Source of the DNA: CAVTWS01 sp963738445 | GTDB taxonomy: Bacteria > Actinomycetota > Acidimicrobiia > Acidimicrobiales > SHLQ01 | Length of the DNA stretch: 64,000 bases | Direction of reading: 5' to 3' | NCBI GenBank assembly: GCA_963738445.1 | Contig: CAVTWS010000007.1 | Location: 62,001-126,000, forward strand | Shown here: in pieces, positions 8,356 to 19,471 of the stretch | Layout of the letters: each line of letters opens with the position of its first letter | Numbering within the stretch: the first letter of the stretch is position 1 | The notes under the pieces: generated by a model | The model's database searches: none | The model's input: the letters and a program-made list of their open reading frames with translations, nothing else | Told to the model about the DNA's origin: nothing | Made by a program: the position numbers and the translations under genes

Positions 8356-9471
8356 GTGAACTTCGCCTTCAGTGAGGAGCAGGAAGAGCTCCGTCGCATC
8401 GTCCGCCAATTCCTCGATGACAAGTCGCCCGAATCCGCCGTCCGTGACCTGATGGCGACCGAGAAGGGCTACGACGACGCCGTCTGGAGCCAGATGGCGG
8501 AGCAGATGGGCCTGCAGGCGCTGATCATCCCCGAGGAGTACGGCGGCGCCGGCTACTCCTACGTCGAGCTGATCGTCGTGCTCGAGGAGATGGGCCGGAG
8601 CCTGCTGTGCGCCCCCTACTTCTCGACCGTGGCCCTGGCGTCGAACGCCCTCATCCACTCCGGCGACGAGGCGGCCAAGAGCGCGCATCTGCCGGGGATC
8701 GCATCCGGTGAGACCATCGCCACCGTGGCCTTCACCGAGGACAACGGCCGCTGGGACGAGTCGGGGATCACCATGGAGGCCTCGGGTGGCGATGGTTCGT
8801 ACACCCTGACCGGCTCCAAGATGTACGTGCTCGACGGGCACGTCGCGAATCTGCTCGTGGTCGCGGCCCGCACCGGCTCGGGGGTGTCGTTGTTCACCGT
8901 CGCCGGCGACGCGGCCGGCCTCACCCGCACCTCGCTGGCCACCATGGACCAGACCCGTAAGCAGGCCCGGATCGAGTTCTCCGGCACCCCGGCCACGCTG
9001 CTCGGCACCGAAGGCGGTGGCTGGGCGGTCCTGGAGCGGGTCCTCGACCTCGCCGCAGTGGCCCTGGCCGCCGAGCAGGTCGGCGGCGCCCAGAAGTGCC
9101 TCGACATGGCAGTCGAGTACGCCAAGGTGCGGGTGCAGTTCGGTCGACCGATCGGCTCGTTCCAGGCGATCAAGCACAAGTGCGCCGACATGCTGCTCGA
9201 GGTCGAGTCCGCCAAGTCCGCCGCCTACTACGCGGGCTGGTGCGCCGCTGAGCTCAACGACGAGCTGCCGTCGGTGGCCAGCCTGGCCAAGGCGTACTGC
9301 TCGGAGGCCTACTTCCACACCACCGCCGAGAACATCCAGATCCACGGTGGGATCGGGTTTACGTGGGAGCACCCCGCGCACCTCTACTTCAAGCGTGCCA
9401 AGAGCTCCGAGTTGCTCTTCGGCGACCCGACCTACCATCGCGAGCTGCTGGCGCAGCGCATCGGCATCTGA
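8356..9471 (+). CDS. Acyl-CoA dehydrogenase family protein
   Basis: A 371-residue flavoprotein of the acyl-CoA dehydrogenase fold. It shows the N-terminal helical domain (FSEEQEELRRIVRQFL), the PEEYGGAGYSYVE block, VAFTEDNG, and the C-terminal FGRPIGSFQAIKHKCADM and IQIHGGIGFTWEHPAHLYFK motifs that contact FAD and the partner subunit. GTG 8356 follows GAGGAGC. Where MCAD-type enzymes carry the catalytic Glu (YEGT), this protein has LFGD. No Glu is evident at the alternative IVD-type position either. It may be a FadE subunit working with a catalytic partner, as in heteromeric mycobacterial enzymes, but no partner gene is adjacent. Confidence 0.88.
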   Translation: MNFAFSEEQEELRRIVRQFLDDKSPESAVRDLMATEKGYDDAVWSQMAEQMGLQALIIPEEYGGAGYSYVELIVVLEEMGRSLLCAPYFSTVALASNALIHSGDEAAKSAHLPGIASGETIATVAFTEDNGRWDESGITMEASGGDGSYTLTGSKMYVLDGHVANLLVVAARTGSGVSLFTVAGDAAGLTRTSLATMDQTRKQARIEFSGTPATLLGTEGGGWAVLERVLDLAAVALAAEQVGGAQKCLDMAVEYAKVRVQFGRPIGSFQAIKHKCADMLLEVESAKSAAYYAGWCAAELNDELPSVASLAKAYCSEAYFHTTAENIQIHGGIGFTWEHPAHLYFKRAKSSELLFGDPTYHRELLAQRIGI

Positions 9472-9522
9472 CCGGGTCCGGAGGGCGCTGATGCCCGGCG
9501 CCCGTCATCGTGAAGGGGTGAC

Positions 9523-9972
9523 ATGGAGATCGTGATCTTCGTGCTCGCCGGCCTGGCGGTGCTGGCCGTAGCGTTCGGGGTGGTGGGCCGCGCCGTGTTC
9601 CGCCTCGAGCGGCAACCGGAGCCGGCCGTGCTCGAGGTCGAAGCCGCCGTGGCCTGGATCGCCGATCGGGTGCCCACCGAGGTGGCGGGTCGGCTGAGCG
9701 AAACCGATGTCCGCCGCCTCGTCAACTGGCACATCGACGAGCTCGACCGCATCGGCCTGACGAGCGACAGCGGCGCGGAGATAGCGCCGGTCGACGGCTC
9801 GGCCGATCCCGGCCCGGTGACGATCGCCACCGCGCAATTCGACGAGATCACCGACGCCATCGTGGCGCGTGGTCTGGCCGCGGACGAACCGTACGAAGCG
9901 GTGGATGTCGTCGTCGTCCTCGACCTCTACAACCAGTACCTCGCCCACATCGGTGCCGTCAGGAATTCCTGA
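9523..9972 (+). CDS. Small single-pass membrane protein of unknown function
   Basis: A 149-residue protein with an N-terminal transmembrane helix (residues 2-24, VIFVLAGLAVLAVAFGVVG) followed by a soluble acidic alpha/beta region. I do not recognise a named domain. Similar small anchored proteins occur downstream of unrelated actinobacterial metabolic genes. The ATG follows a good GAAGGGG ribosome-binding site. It lies 51 bases after the dehydrogenase on the same strand, so co-transcription is possible. No catalytic motif is apparent. Confidence 0.7.
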   Translation: MEIVIFVLAGLAVLAVAFGVVGRAVFRLERQPEPAVLEVEAAVAWIADRVPTEVAGRLSETDVRRLVNWHIDELDRIGLTSDSGAEIAPVDGSADPGPVTIATAQFDEITDAIVARGLAADEPYEAVDVVVVLDLYNQYLAHIGAVRNS

Positions 9973-10029
9973 GACGACATCGACTCTCCTGTGTCACACT
10001 GGTTTCACCAAGGAAAGGAGGTGGTCCAG

Positions 10030-10074
10030 CTGAACGAAGGTAGATCTGGGACCTTGGAGGTGGCTGGCCGCTAG
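10030..10074 (+). CDS. Candidate 14-codon leader peptide with extended Shine-Dalgarno
   Basis: A tiny open frame, CTG then NEGRSGTLEVAGR and TAG. Positions 10014-10030 read AAAGGAGGTGGTCCAGC. This matches the complement of the 16S rRNA 3' tail over 16 of 17 bases, far longer than any other ribosome-binding site in the window. AGGAGG (10016-10021) is 8 bases from the CTG, a normal spacing. The start would be non-canonical. I have a memory, not verifiable here, of similar short peptides ending in EVAG with the same leader in other actinobacteria. Function is unknown; attenuation or ribosome sequestration are possibilities. Confidence 0.5.
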   Translation: MNEGRSGTLEVAGR

Positions 10075-10226
10075 GCCGGTTGCTGGAACAGCTTGGCGAA
10101 ACCCCGCCGGCCACCATCGGACCTCGCGGTCGGGCCGAGTCCCGCCCGACTGCCCCGGACCACCGAGCATCTGCTCGGGACGTCCAGCGGCGAACGCGAA
10201 CCGAGCTCCAGCCCATCATTTCCAAA

Positions 10227-10265
10227 CCGGCCGGGAGTCTGCCCTTGGTGGCGGCTCCCGGCCGG
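10227..10265 (+). terminator. Strong hairpin downstream of the leader peptide
   Basis: CCGGCCGGGAG (10227-10237) pairs perfectly with CTCCCGGCCGG (10255-10265), an 11-bp all-GC-rich stem with a 17-base loop. No T-run follows, as is common in actinobacterial terminators. It could end transcription of the short leader or attenuate the secreted-protein gene at 10385. The rest of 9973-10384 holds the leader frame, a small GTTCGG/CCGAAC stem near 10290 and no other gene I can see. Confidence 0.5.
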
Positions 10266-10384
10266 TGCCGTTGTGGAGGTGGTGTGGGGTTCGGTGCCCG
10301 AACTCCTCAACTCCGCACTCCTCAACAATGGCGTCGGTTGTCCGATGGGGCTCAGGCGTAGCGTCGTGGCAAGGAGTGGACATC

Positions 10385-11209
10385 ATGGGCGAGAAGTGGC
10401 ACGGGAAGTTCGTGTTCCGGGCGTTGCTGGGGCTGGTGGCCGTCGCCGCCGTCGCCGGCGCGGTGACGATGTCGGCGGCGTCGGGCGAGCCCGAGGCCGA
10501 TGGCGAGACGGCTGCGCCGAGACTCGAGGGCGGTCTGAAGATCGTCAAGACGCACCCCGGGTTGCCGAACTCGGACCCCCGTCTCGGTACGACCCTGTTC
10601 TTCCGGTTCGACTACACGTGCACCGACGGCACCGTCGGCCAGGTGATCTACCCCACCGATTTCAATGGGGCGAACTCCCAAGCGGAGGATGCGTTGCCGC
10701 TGGGCACGGTCTGCACGGTCACCGAATCGATCGTGGGTGACGCCGCCGCCAACTGGACGGTCACCAGCCACGTGGAGAGCCAGGGCGGAGGGTTCCTGCC
10801 CATCAACCCGGCCACCGTCCCGATCAACAACGCCACCGGCAACAACGTGGTGCAGTTCAAGAACGAGTACGACCCGATCGTGACTCCCGGACCCGGCACG
10901 CTCACGGTGATCAAGGACTTCGTCGGCGGATCCACCCCGGTGACGATCGGCTACGTCTGCGGGAACAGCACCGGCAGCTTCACCTTCAGTGCCGATGGCC
11001 AGGCCTCGGTATCGATCCCCGCCGGTACGACCTGCGTCCTCACGGAGACCTTCGACAACGGCGATGCTGCGGCGTGGACGACGTCCGCCAACGGCGCGTG
11101 TGCCCTGAGCACCTCGGTGGTGGTGGCATCGGCGCAGACCGCCACGGCAACCTTCGTCAACACGCTCGTCGACTACTCGGTGACGTCGACGTGCCCGCCC
11201 AACGGGTGA
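10385..11209 (+). CDS. Secreted or anchored protein with two DUF5979-like beta domains
   Basis: About 274 residues. A short basic N-terminus and a hydrophobic segment (residues 9-31) act as signal peptide or anchor. Two tandem beta-sandwich-like domains follow. Each runs from an LKIVKTH or LTVIKDF strand through a YxC segment (FDYTCTDG, GYVCGNS) to a GTxCxxTE end (LGTVCTVTE, AGTTCVLTE), with paired cysteines. That pattern is typical of DUF5979/Cna-B-like surface proteins. ATG 10385 follows AAGGAG. It ends in a Cys-containing tail without a sortase motif. Role probably structural at the cell surface. Confidence 0.7.
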   Translation: MGEKWHGKFVFRALLGLVAVAAVAGAVTMSAASGEPEADGETAAPRLEGGLKIVKTHPGLPNSDPRLGTTLFFRFDYTCTDGTVGQVIYPTDFNGANSQAEDALPLGTVCTVTESIVGDAAANWTVTSHVESQGGGFLPINPATVPINNATGNNVVQFKNEYDPIVTPGPGTLTVIKDFVGGSTPVTIGYVCGNSTGSFTFSADGQASVSIPAGTTCVLTETFDNGDAAAWTTSANGACALSTSVVVASAQTATATFVNTLVDYSVTSTCPPNG

Positions 11210-11321
11210 GGGCCCGTTCAGGAAAGAGCGGCCGCCGCTTCCGGTGGCGAACCGAAATCGAGTCGAAGGCATCAGGTGTCTCTTCGGGCGCCACCGGTAG
11301 CGTCTCGCACGAGGCAGGGCT

Positions 11322-13184
11322 ATGACGGGCACCACACAGATCGAGGGCAGCGGCGACCCGGGCATCCCGTCGGACGTTCCCGACCCGGGCGGGGTGATCG
11401 ACACGGATCCCCCCACCCTGCCGGACCTCCCCGCGGCGCGACCCTGGTGGCGCCGCCGCCGAAACGTCGTCGCTGTCGTGGCGCTGCTGCTCGCCGGTTA
11501 CGGCGCCCTCGTCGCCGTACGGCTGCTCTCGGCCCGATCCGACCTGGAGGCGGCGCGCGACATCTTGAACGAGTGGCGCGCCGACACCGATGCCGACACG
11601 CTGCTCGACGCCGGCGACGACCCCCGCCTGGCCGAGGCCGAAGCGCTGCTCGAGGGGGCCACCGGCGGTGTCACCGGACCGCTGTTCCTTCCCGTGCGGC
11701 TGATCCCCGTGGCCGGCACCCAGATCGATTCCGTGCAGTCGCTCACCACCTCGGCCCGCGATCTGGTTCGCGCCGGGCGGGTGGCGCTCGCCGCCATGGC
11801 CGAGGAGGTCGACGCCTACGAGGTGTCCGGTGATCGGCTGGCGCTCGTCGATGCCGCCGGCACGCACATCGATCGGCTCAACGAGGTTGTCAACGATGTG
11901 GACCTCGGCCCCGGATCCGGCTTGGTCGGGCCGCTGCCGGGCGTGCGCGACGAGTTCGCGGCGGACTACGTCGAGCTCGTCGAGGCCGTCGACGACGCCT
12001 CGGCGGCGGTGTCCAGCCTCGATGCGTTCCTCCGGACCGATGGTCCCTACCTCGTGCTCGGCGCCAACAACGCCGAGATGCGAGCCGGGGGCGGCATGGT
12101 GCTCTCCCTGGGCGAGATGACGATCGACGAGGGGGAGATCGATCTCGGCGACATCCAGCCGGTCTCCCAGCTCGCCGAATTCGATCCGGTCGAGATCGAT
12201 CGGGAGCTCGAGGATCTCTACGGCAACCTCGGCCCGGGCCGTGAGGTGCGAAACATCAACGTGCTTCCGGCCTTCCCCCGGGTGGCCCAACTGGCGGCGG
12301 ACCAGTGGCGGGCGATCACCGGGCGCGAAGTCGAGGGCGTGATGCTCCTGGATTCGGCCGGGTTGGCCTCGATGGTGGGTGCCACGGGCCCGATCGAGGT
12401 CGACGGCGAGACGTACGACCAGCAGGGCATGCTCGACTATCTCCTGACGGGCCAGTACCTGGAGTTCCACGAGGTCGACCAGACCCTCGACGATGTCGAC
12501 GACCGGCGCGACCGGCTGGGCGAGATCGCCGACACGGTGTTCAACGCCCTGCAGGCCGATGTGGATGCCCCCGCCCTGGTCCGTTCCCTGCAATCGGCCG
12601 CCCGCCAACGTCATCTGATGATCTGGTCGACCGATCCGGAGATCCAGGCCGGTTGGGAGGCCATCGACGTCGCCGGGCTGCTCCAGCCCGAGTCGCTGAT
12701 GCTGTCCATCCTCAACCGGGGCGGCGACAAGATGGACGCCTTCGTGAACATCGACGCCGACCTGACCTTTACCGACGCGACCGGCGGCGGGGTCGACGCC
12801 ACGTTGGTGCTGTCGCTCGAGAACGCGACTCCGGACGGCATGCCGCACTACGTCACCGGCCGGGCCCCGGAGTACCACGACATCCGCGAACAGATCGCCG
12901 AGTACGTCGGGATCTTGAGCATGTCGTTGCCCGGCGCCGCGACCAGCGTCGAAGTCGACGGCGCGGAGGTCACGACCCAGGGTCCCGACGGACCGAGCCA
13001 GGTGGTCGGTGCCCAGTTCACCTTGCTCCGCACCGAGTCGACCGCACTGACGGTGAGGTTCCACCTCCCCGACGACGTCGACGAGATCCGGATCGAGCCC
13101 ACCGGTCGTGGTCGCGCCGTACCGTGGACCGTCGCCGGCGTGCAGTTCCTCGACGGGTGGGCCCACACCGTACCGGTCGGCTGA
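11322..13184 (+). CDS. DUF4012-domain membrane-anchored protein
   Basis: A 620-residue protein: a Pro/Asp-rich cytoplasmic N-terminus of about 40 residues, basic stretch WWRRRR, one transmembrane helix (roughly 48-67), then a large extracytoplasmic domain. The family motif YLVLGANNAEMRAGGGM at about residue 245 matches the DUF4012 block usually read as LLLxQNNAElRatGG. DUF4012 proteins are common near surface-polysaccharide genes, but their function is not established. A TAGCGT box (11298-11303) precedes the ATG by 18 bases. It follows the DUF5979-like gene by 112 bases on the same strand. Confidence 0.8.
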   Translation: MTGTTQIEGSGDPGIPSDVPDPGGVIDTDPPTLPDLPAARPWWRRRRNVVAVVALLLAGYGALVAVRLLSARSDLEAARDILNEWRADTDADTLLDAGDDPRLAEAEALLEGATGGVTGPLFLPVRLIPVAGTQIDSVQSLTTSARDLVRAGRVALAAMAEEVDAYEVSGDRLALVDAAGTHIDRLNEVVNDVDLGPGSGLVGPLPGVRDEFAADYVELVEAVDDASAAVSSLDAFLRTDGPYLVLGANNAEMRAGGGMVLSLGEMTIDEGEIDLGDIQPVSQLAEFDPVEIDRELEDLYGNLGPGREVRNINVLPAFPRVAQLAADQWRAITGREVEGVMLLDSAGLASMVGATGPIEVDGETYDQQGMLDYLLTGQYLEFHEVDQTLDDVDDRRDRLGEIADTVFNALQADVDAPALVRSLQSAARQRHLMIWSTDPEIQAGWEAIDVAGLLQPESLMLSILNRGGDKMDAFVNIDADLTFTDATGGGVDATLVLSLENATPDGMPHYVTGRAPEYHDIREQIAEYVGILSMSLPGAATSVEVDGAEVTTQGPDGPSQVVGAQFTLLRTESTALTVRFHLPDDVDEIRIEPTGRGRAVPWTVAGVQFLDGWAHTVPVG

Positions 13185-13264
13185 TCGTTGCCGCCCGGTG
13201 GCCGACGGGCTGGTCGCCGGCGGGCTGCTAGCAGGCGGGTGACGCTCGGGCATCGAGCCTTCGG

Positions 13265-13270
13265 TAGGGT
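13265..13270 (+). promoter_or_regulatory. Leaderless-type -10 box TAGGGT
   Basis: TAGGGT lies 7 bases before the ATG at 13278, so transcription should begin at or next to the start codon. Confidence 0.5.
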
Positions 13271-13277
13271 TGGCTTC

Positions 13278-13466
13278 ATGGAACGCCCGGCCCGATACGC
13301 CGAGAATCGCTTCATCGGCGACAAACGCACCCAGGTCGTGTACGACCTCGATGTACAGGCCGATTCCGCCACCATCGACGAGCTCGTGGTCTCCGAGCAG
13401 GTGGCCACGTTCGGTCCGGACACGTTGGCCGAAGCGCGCAACCGCGGCTACCGACTGGCCCGGTGA
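13278..13466 (+). CDS. Small conserved actinobacterial-type protein, function unknown
   Basis: A 62-residue acidic soluble protein beginning MERPARYAENRFIGDKRTQ. It has no membrane segment or cysteines. Real-gene evidence: the start is 7 bases after a TAGGGT -10 box, its stop overlaps the next gene's GTG (GTGA), and codon third positions are strongly G/C. The RFIGDKRTQVVYDLD opening looks like a short beta-strand protein. I cannot assign a family with certainty. Translational coupling suggests a link with the hydrolase that follows. Confidence 0.6.
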   Translation: MERPARYAENRFIGDKRTQVVYDLDVQADSATIDELVVSEQVATFGPDTLAEARNRGYRLAR

Positions 13467-14258
13467 AGACCCCGCCCGGCCTTGCCGACGGGCCTGGCCG
13501 GTCGTTCGAGGTCGCCGCGCCGGGACGCCGCCTGGCGTCGTACCTGGCCACGCCGGCGGCTCGCCCGATCGGCGCCCCGGCGGTGGTGCTGGCGCACGCC
13601 TTCCCCGGCGGACCCCGCGGCAGCGCCAACAACCCCGCGACCCTGCGCCGCGCTGGCCGACCGGGTGGCCGACGAGCTCGGCTGGTTGGCGCTCACCTTC
13701 ACGTTCACGAGCGTCGGCGAGTCGACGGGGCTGTTCTCGATCGCCACCTGGGTCGACGACCTCCGCGCCGTCACCCACCATCTGGTGCAGGAGGAGCGGG
13801 CCAACGGTGTCTGGCTCGTCGGGTTCGGTACCGGTGGTGCGTTGTGCATCTGCGCCGGCGCGGCCGATCCGAGGGTGCGGGGCGTGGCCTCGGCCGCGGC
13901 CGCGGCGGACTTCGACGACTGGGCCAAGAACCCGCGTCAGCTGCTCGATCACGCGGCCGCCGTCGGCATGAGGATCGCTCCCGCCTACGCCCGCGATCAA
14001 TCGACGCTCGTGGCCGAGCTCCGCGCCGCCAACGCCGAGCGGGCCGCGGCGGCGCTGTCCCCGCGTCCCCTGCTGGTCCTACACGGTTCCGACGATGAGG
14101 CGGTGCCGGCGCTCGACGCTCGGGCCGTGGCCGATGCGCACGGCATGGCCGACCTCCGGATCCTGCCGGGAGCGTCGCATTACCTGCGCCACGACCCCCG
14201 GGCCATCGCCATCCTGTTCGGATGGCTCGAGCGCCAGCGCAGCCAGAACCTGGTGTGA
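13463..14258 (+). pseudogene. Alpha/beta hydrolase-fold protein, one frameshift
   Basis: The N-terminal part (SFEVAAPGRRLASYLATP then APAVVLAHAFPGGPRGSAN) reads from GTG 13463. The remainder (ALADRVADELGWLALTF to the end) is in the next frame, with the shift near 13650. The fold is a dienelactone-hydrolase-like alpha/beta hydrolase with an Asp loop (LHGSDDEAVP) and a His (GASHYLRHD). At the nucleophile elbow the sequence is VGFGTGGAL: Gly stands where GxSxG needs Ser. Repaired length is about 264 residues. Either it is a non-catalytic member or uses another residue. The frameshift looks like an assembly error, since both halves are intact. Confidence 0.7.
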
Positions 14259-14286
14259 ACCGGCGGGGTGGCGGTGAGCGCCGGGT

Positions 14287-15990
14287 TTACCCGTCGGCCG
14301 AACTGGCCACCAGGTCGACCTGGTCATCGAGCACCGACCCGAACTGATCGAACGCGGTGGCGGTGGCCACCGCGTCGGTGCCTTCACAGAACCACTCCCA
14401 CACCTCGGCGGGGTCCAGGACCTCGTCGCCGTTGCCGTTCGGGCCGAGCTGAGGCTCGCAGTCGGTGTCGGCGATGGGTCGGAGCTCCACCTGGGTGAGC
14501 GGGGACGTGCCGGTGTTGGTGAGGTTCCAGGACGTGCCGTCGACGACCGGGACGAGGGTGAGCTGCATCTGGGCGTCGTAGGCCTCGAACTCCAGCGGGT
14601 ACTGCTCTTCGACCAACTCGCCGCGGTCGTCGATCTCGGCGATGACCGAGATGAGCGCGGTGGCCAGAGGCAACGACTCGGTGGAGCAGATGAACGTCCA
14701 CACCTCGCCGGCCTCCATGGTGCGGTCGTCGTCGATGTCGCCGCGGCCGAGCGAGGAAGGCTGATCGCAGACGTCGGTGGTGACCGCGACGGAGTCGGCG
14801 GTGCTGTCGGGGAGGTTGAGGCTCACGCGGATCTCGAAGTCGACCGGGTCGCCCGTGCGGTGGCCCGGCTCGTCGGCCTCGAGGAGCACCGTGAAGGTCA
14901 CGCCGCTGATGATGGGGACCTGGGCCTCGGAGTCGACGCTCGAGGTGTCGAGGGCATCGAGGTAGGTGAGCTCGGACCGGTGGCAGACCCGGGGCTGGCG
15001 GTTCGTGCAGGCGGACCCGGGCGTCACGATCTCGCCTTCCGGAAGGTCGGTGCTCATCGCGGTGGCGGTCACGGTCACAGCCACGATCTCCTCGGGGGCG
15101 AGGAAACCGACCTCGCACTCGTAGGAGCCGCCGGTGGTGGTGCACGAGGTGAGGGATCCGAGCAGATCGGTCACGACGAGGTCCGTCACGGTGGCGTTGT
15201 CGCCGACCGTGCCGGTCAACGTCACACGGCTGAGGGGCTCGACGTCGGACGGGTTGCTGAACGTGACCGTGCTGGTCAGCTGCGACTCGAGCCGTACGTT
15301 GGCGTCGGGCGACGTGACCTCGATGGTGGGGTCGTCGCCGCCGCGGTTCGAGCGGGCGATGTCGGTGGAGAAGGCCAGCGCCCCACCGCCCACCAGAGGA
15401 TCCTCCCCGGGGGCCGCCATGACGGGCGCCAGGGTGAGCGACACGGTGGCGTCGTTGCGGTCGTCGGCGGCGAGCACGGACCACAGCTCGATGACCACGG
15501 TCTCGGCGTCGTCGAGGCCGGTGAGCTCCAGGAGATCCCCGTCGATGCCGGCGGCGGCATCGGTGCCGTCGGGGGATTCGAGCAGTACGGGATCCGAGTC
15601 ATCGACGAAGGCACAGGCGATGCCGCCCGACAACGCGTCCGACGAGGTGATGTTCCAGCCGACCGTGTCGCCGGTCGCCCCGGACGGACCGGTCACGGCG
15701 ACGGTGAGCACGACGACCTGACCCTCGGCGAAACCGGAGTCGGCCAGGCTGACGCCGCGGTCGTGGTCGGTGTCGGCGATGGGGGACGCACCCCGGCCGT
15801 CGGGGCAGGTGACCCGATCGAGGGCGGTGTGGTCGTAGAGCAACGGATCGGCAACGTGCACCTGGAGCGCGTCGTCGGTGGTGCCGCTGCTGTCATCGCC
15901 GGTCAGGGCGAGGATGCCCACGGCACCCACGCCGAGGACCGCCGCGCCGATCAGTCCGGCGACGAGAGTTCGTGATCGAGAACGATTCAT
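14287..15990 (-). CDS. Secreted multi-domain beta-sandwich surface protein (DUF11/DUF7507-like)
   Basis: A 567-residue exported protein. The signal or anchor helix is at residues 9-30 (LVAGLIGAAVLGVGAVGIL), followed by low-hydrophobicity beta-rich sequence. Two segments, GRGDIDDDRTMEAGEVWTFIC and the GPNGNGDEVLDPAEVWEWFC region, match the Ca-binding-like DxxxDGxxxxGExW end of DUF11-type repeats found on bacterial surface proteins. Paired cysteines suggest disulfides. There is no C-terminal anchor. The ATG overlaps the stop of the upstream repair gene, so the two are co-transcribed although functionally unrelated. Confidence 0.7.
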   Translation of the reverse strand: MNRSRSRTLVAGLIGAAVLGVGAVGILALTGDDSSGTTDDALQVHVADPLLYDHTALDRVTCPDGRGASPIADTDHDRGVSLADSGFAEGQVVVLTVAVTGPSGATGDTVGWNITSSDALSGGIACAFVDDSDPVLLESPDGTDAAAGIDGDLLELTGLDDAETVVIELWSVLAADDRNDATVSLTLAPVMAAPGEDPLVGGGALAFSTDIARSNRGGDDPTIEVTSPDANVRLESQLTSTVTFSNPSDVEPLSRVTLTGTVGDNATVTDLVVTDLLGSLTSCTTTGGSYECEVGFLAPEEIVAVTVTATAMSTDLPEGEIVTPGSACTNRQPRVCHRSELTYLDALDTSSVDSEAQVPIISGVTFTVLLEADEPGHRTGDPVDFEIRVSLNLPDSTADSVAVTTDVCDQPSSLGRGDIDDDRTMEAGEVWTFICSTESLPLATALISVIAEIDDRGELVEEQYPLEFEAYDAQMQLTLVPVVDGTSWNLTNTGTSPLTQVELRPIADTDCEPQLGPNGNGDEVLDPAEVWEWFCEGTDAVATATAFDQFGSVLDDQVDLVASSADG

Positions 15991-16565
15991 TGGGCCTTGG
16001 TCTTGCCTTGAGCTTTCTGCTGCTTCTTCCAGGCCCGGACGCGTTGTAGCGCTTCCTCGGAGTCGATGTCGGCCACCGACCTCGGGGAGTCGTCACCGAA
16101 CACCCCCGCCTTCTCCCGCCACCCTGCCGGTTGCACGTTGGTGCGTTTGCCGAGGATGGCGAGGAAGATCTTGGCCTTCTCGTCGCCATACCCCGGAAGA
16201 TCCTTCAGCCGACCGAGGACGGTCGCGGCGTCGGCGTTGTCCGACCAGATGCGCGTGGGGTCGCCCTCGTACCGTTCGACGAGGTGCGCGCACAAGGCGT
16301 GGGTTCGCCGGCCCATGGCGCCGGGGTAGCGGTGCAACGCCGGTTTGGTGCAGAACACGGTCTCCACGGCCTCGCTCCCCATCTCGGCGATGGTTCGGGC
16401 GTCGAGGCCACCCACCCGGGCGACGAGGCTCGACGGTCCCCGGAAGGCCCATTCCATGGGTACCTGCTGATCGAGCAACATGCCGATCAGCAGGGCCAAC
16501 GGGTCGCGGTTGAGCAACCCATCGGCGGCGTCATCGCCGGTGACGGCGAGAGTTCCGGACAGCAC
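15987..16565 (-). CDS. HhH-GPD-type base-excision DNA repair protein
   Basis: A 192-residue protein of the small actinobacterial HhH-GPD group. LALLIGMLLDQQVPMEWAF near the N-terminus and the helix-hairpin-helix LKDLPGYGDEKAKIFLAIL are characteristic. It lacks the C-terminal Fe-S cluster cysteines of EndoIII/MutY. It would excise damaged bases, but lesion specificity is unknown. The GTG at 16565 gives the natural N-terminus (MLSGTLAVTGDD). The longer upstream frame is not protein-like. The stop overlaps the start of the downstream surface-protein gene by three bases. Confidence 0.8.
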   Translation of the reverse strand: MLSGTLAVTGDDAADGLLNRDPLALLIGMLLDQQVPMEWAFRGPSSLVARVGGLDARTIAEMGSEAVETVFCTKPALHRYPGAMGRRTHALCAHLVERYEGDPTRIWSDNADAATVLGRLKDLPGYGDEKAKIFLAILGKRTNVQPAGWREKAGVFGDDSPRSVADIDSEEALQRVRAWKKQQKAQGKTKAQ

Positions 16566-16639
16566 GGGATCGAGTGTAGTGAGTCGACACCCACCGACGG
16601 TACTCAACCACGCAGTGTGGTCGTCGGTCGACCCGAGGG

Positions 16640-19418
<2,779 letters not shown>

Positions 19419-19471
19419 GATCGCGCCGAAAGGGACCGGTTCGCGTCGCGTGAGCGGGCACGAGGTCCAGA

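Noticed and set aside
11157..14000. A 947-codon open frame on the minus strand opposite the DUF4012 gene
   Set aside because: It is antisense to well-recognised plus-strand domains and has biased, low-complexity composition (His, Gly, Arg, Asp) typical of GC-rich shadow frames.
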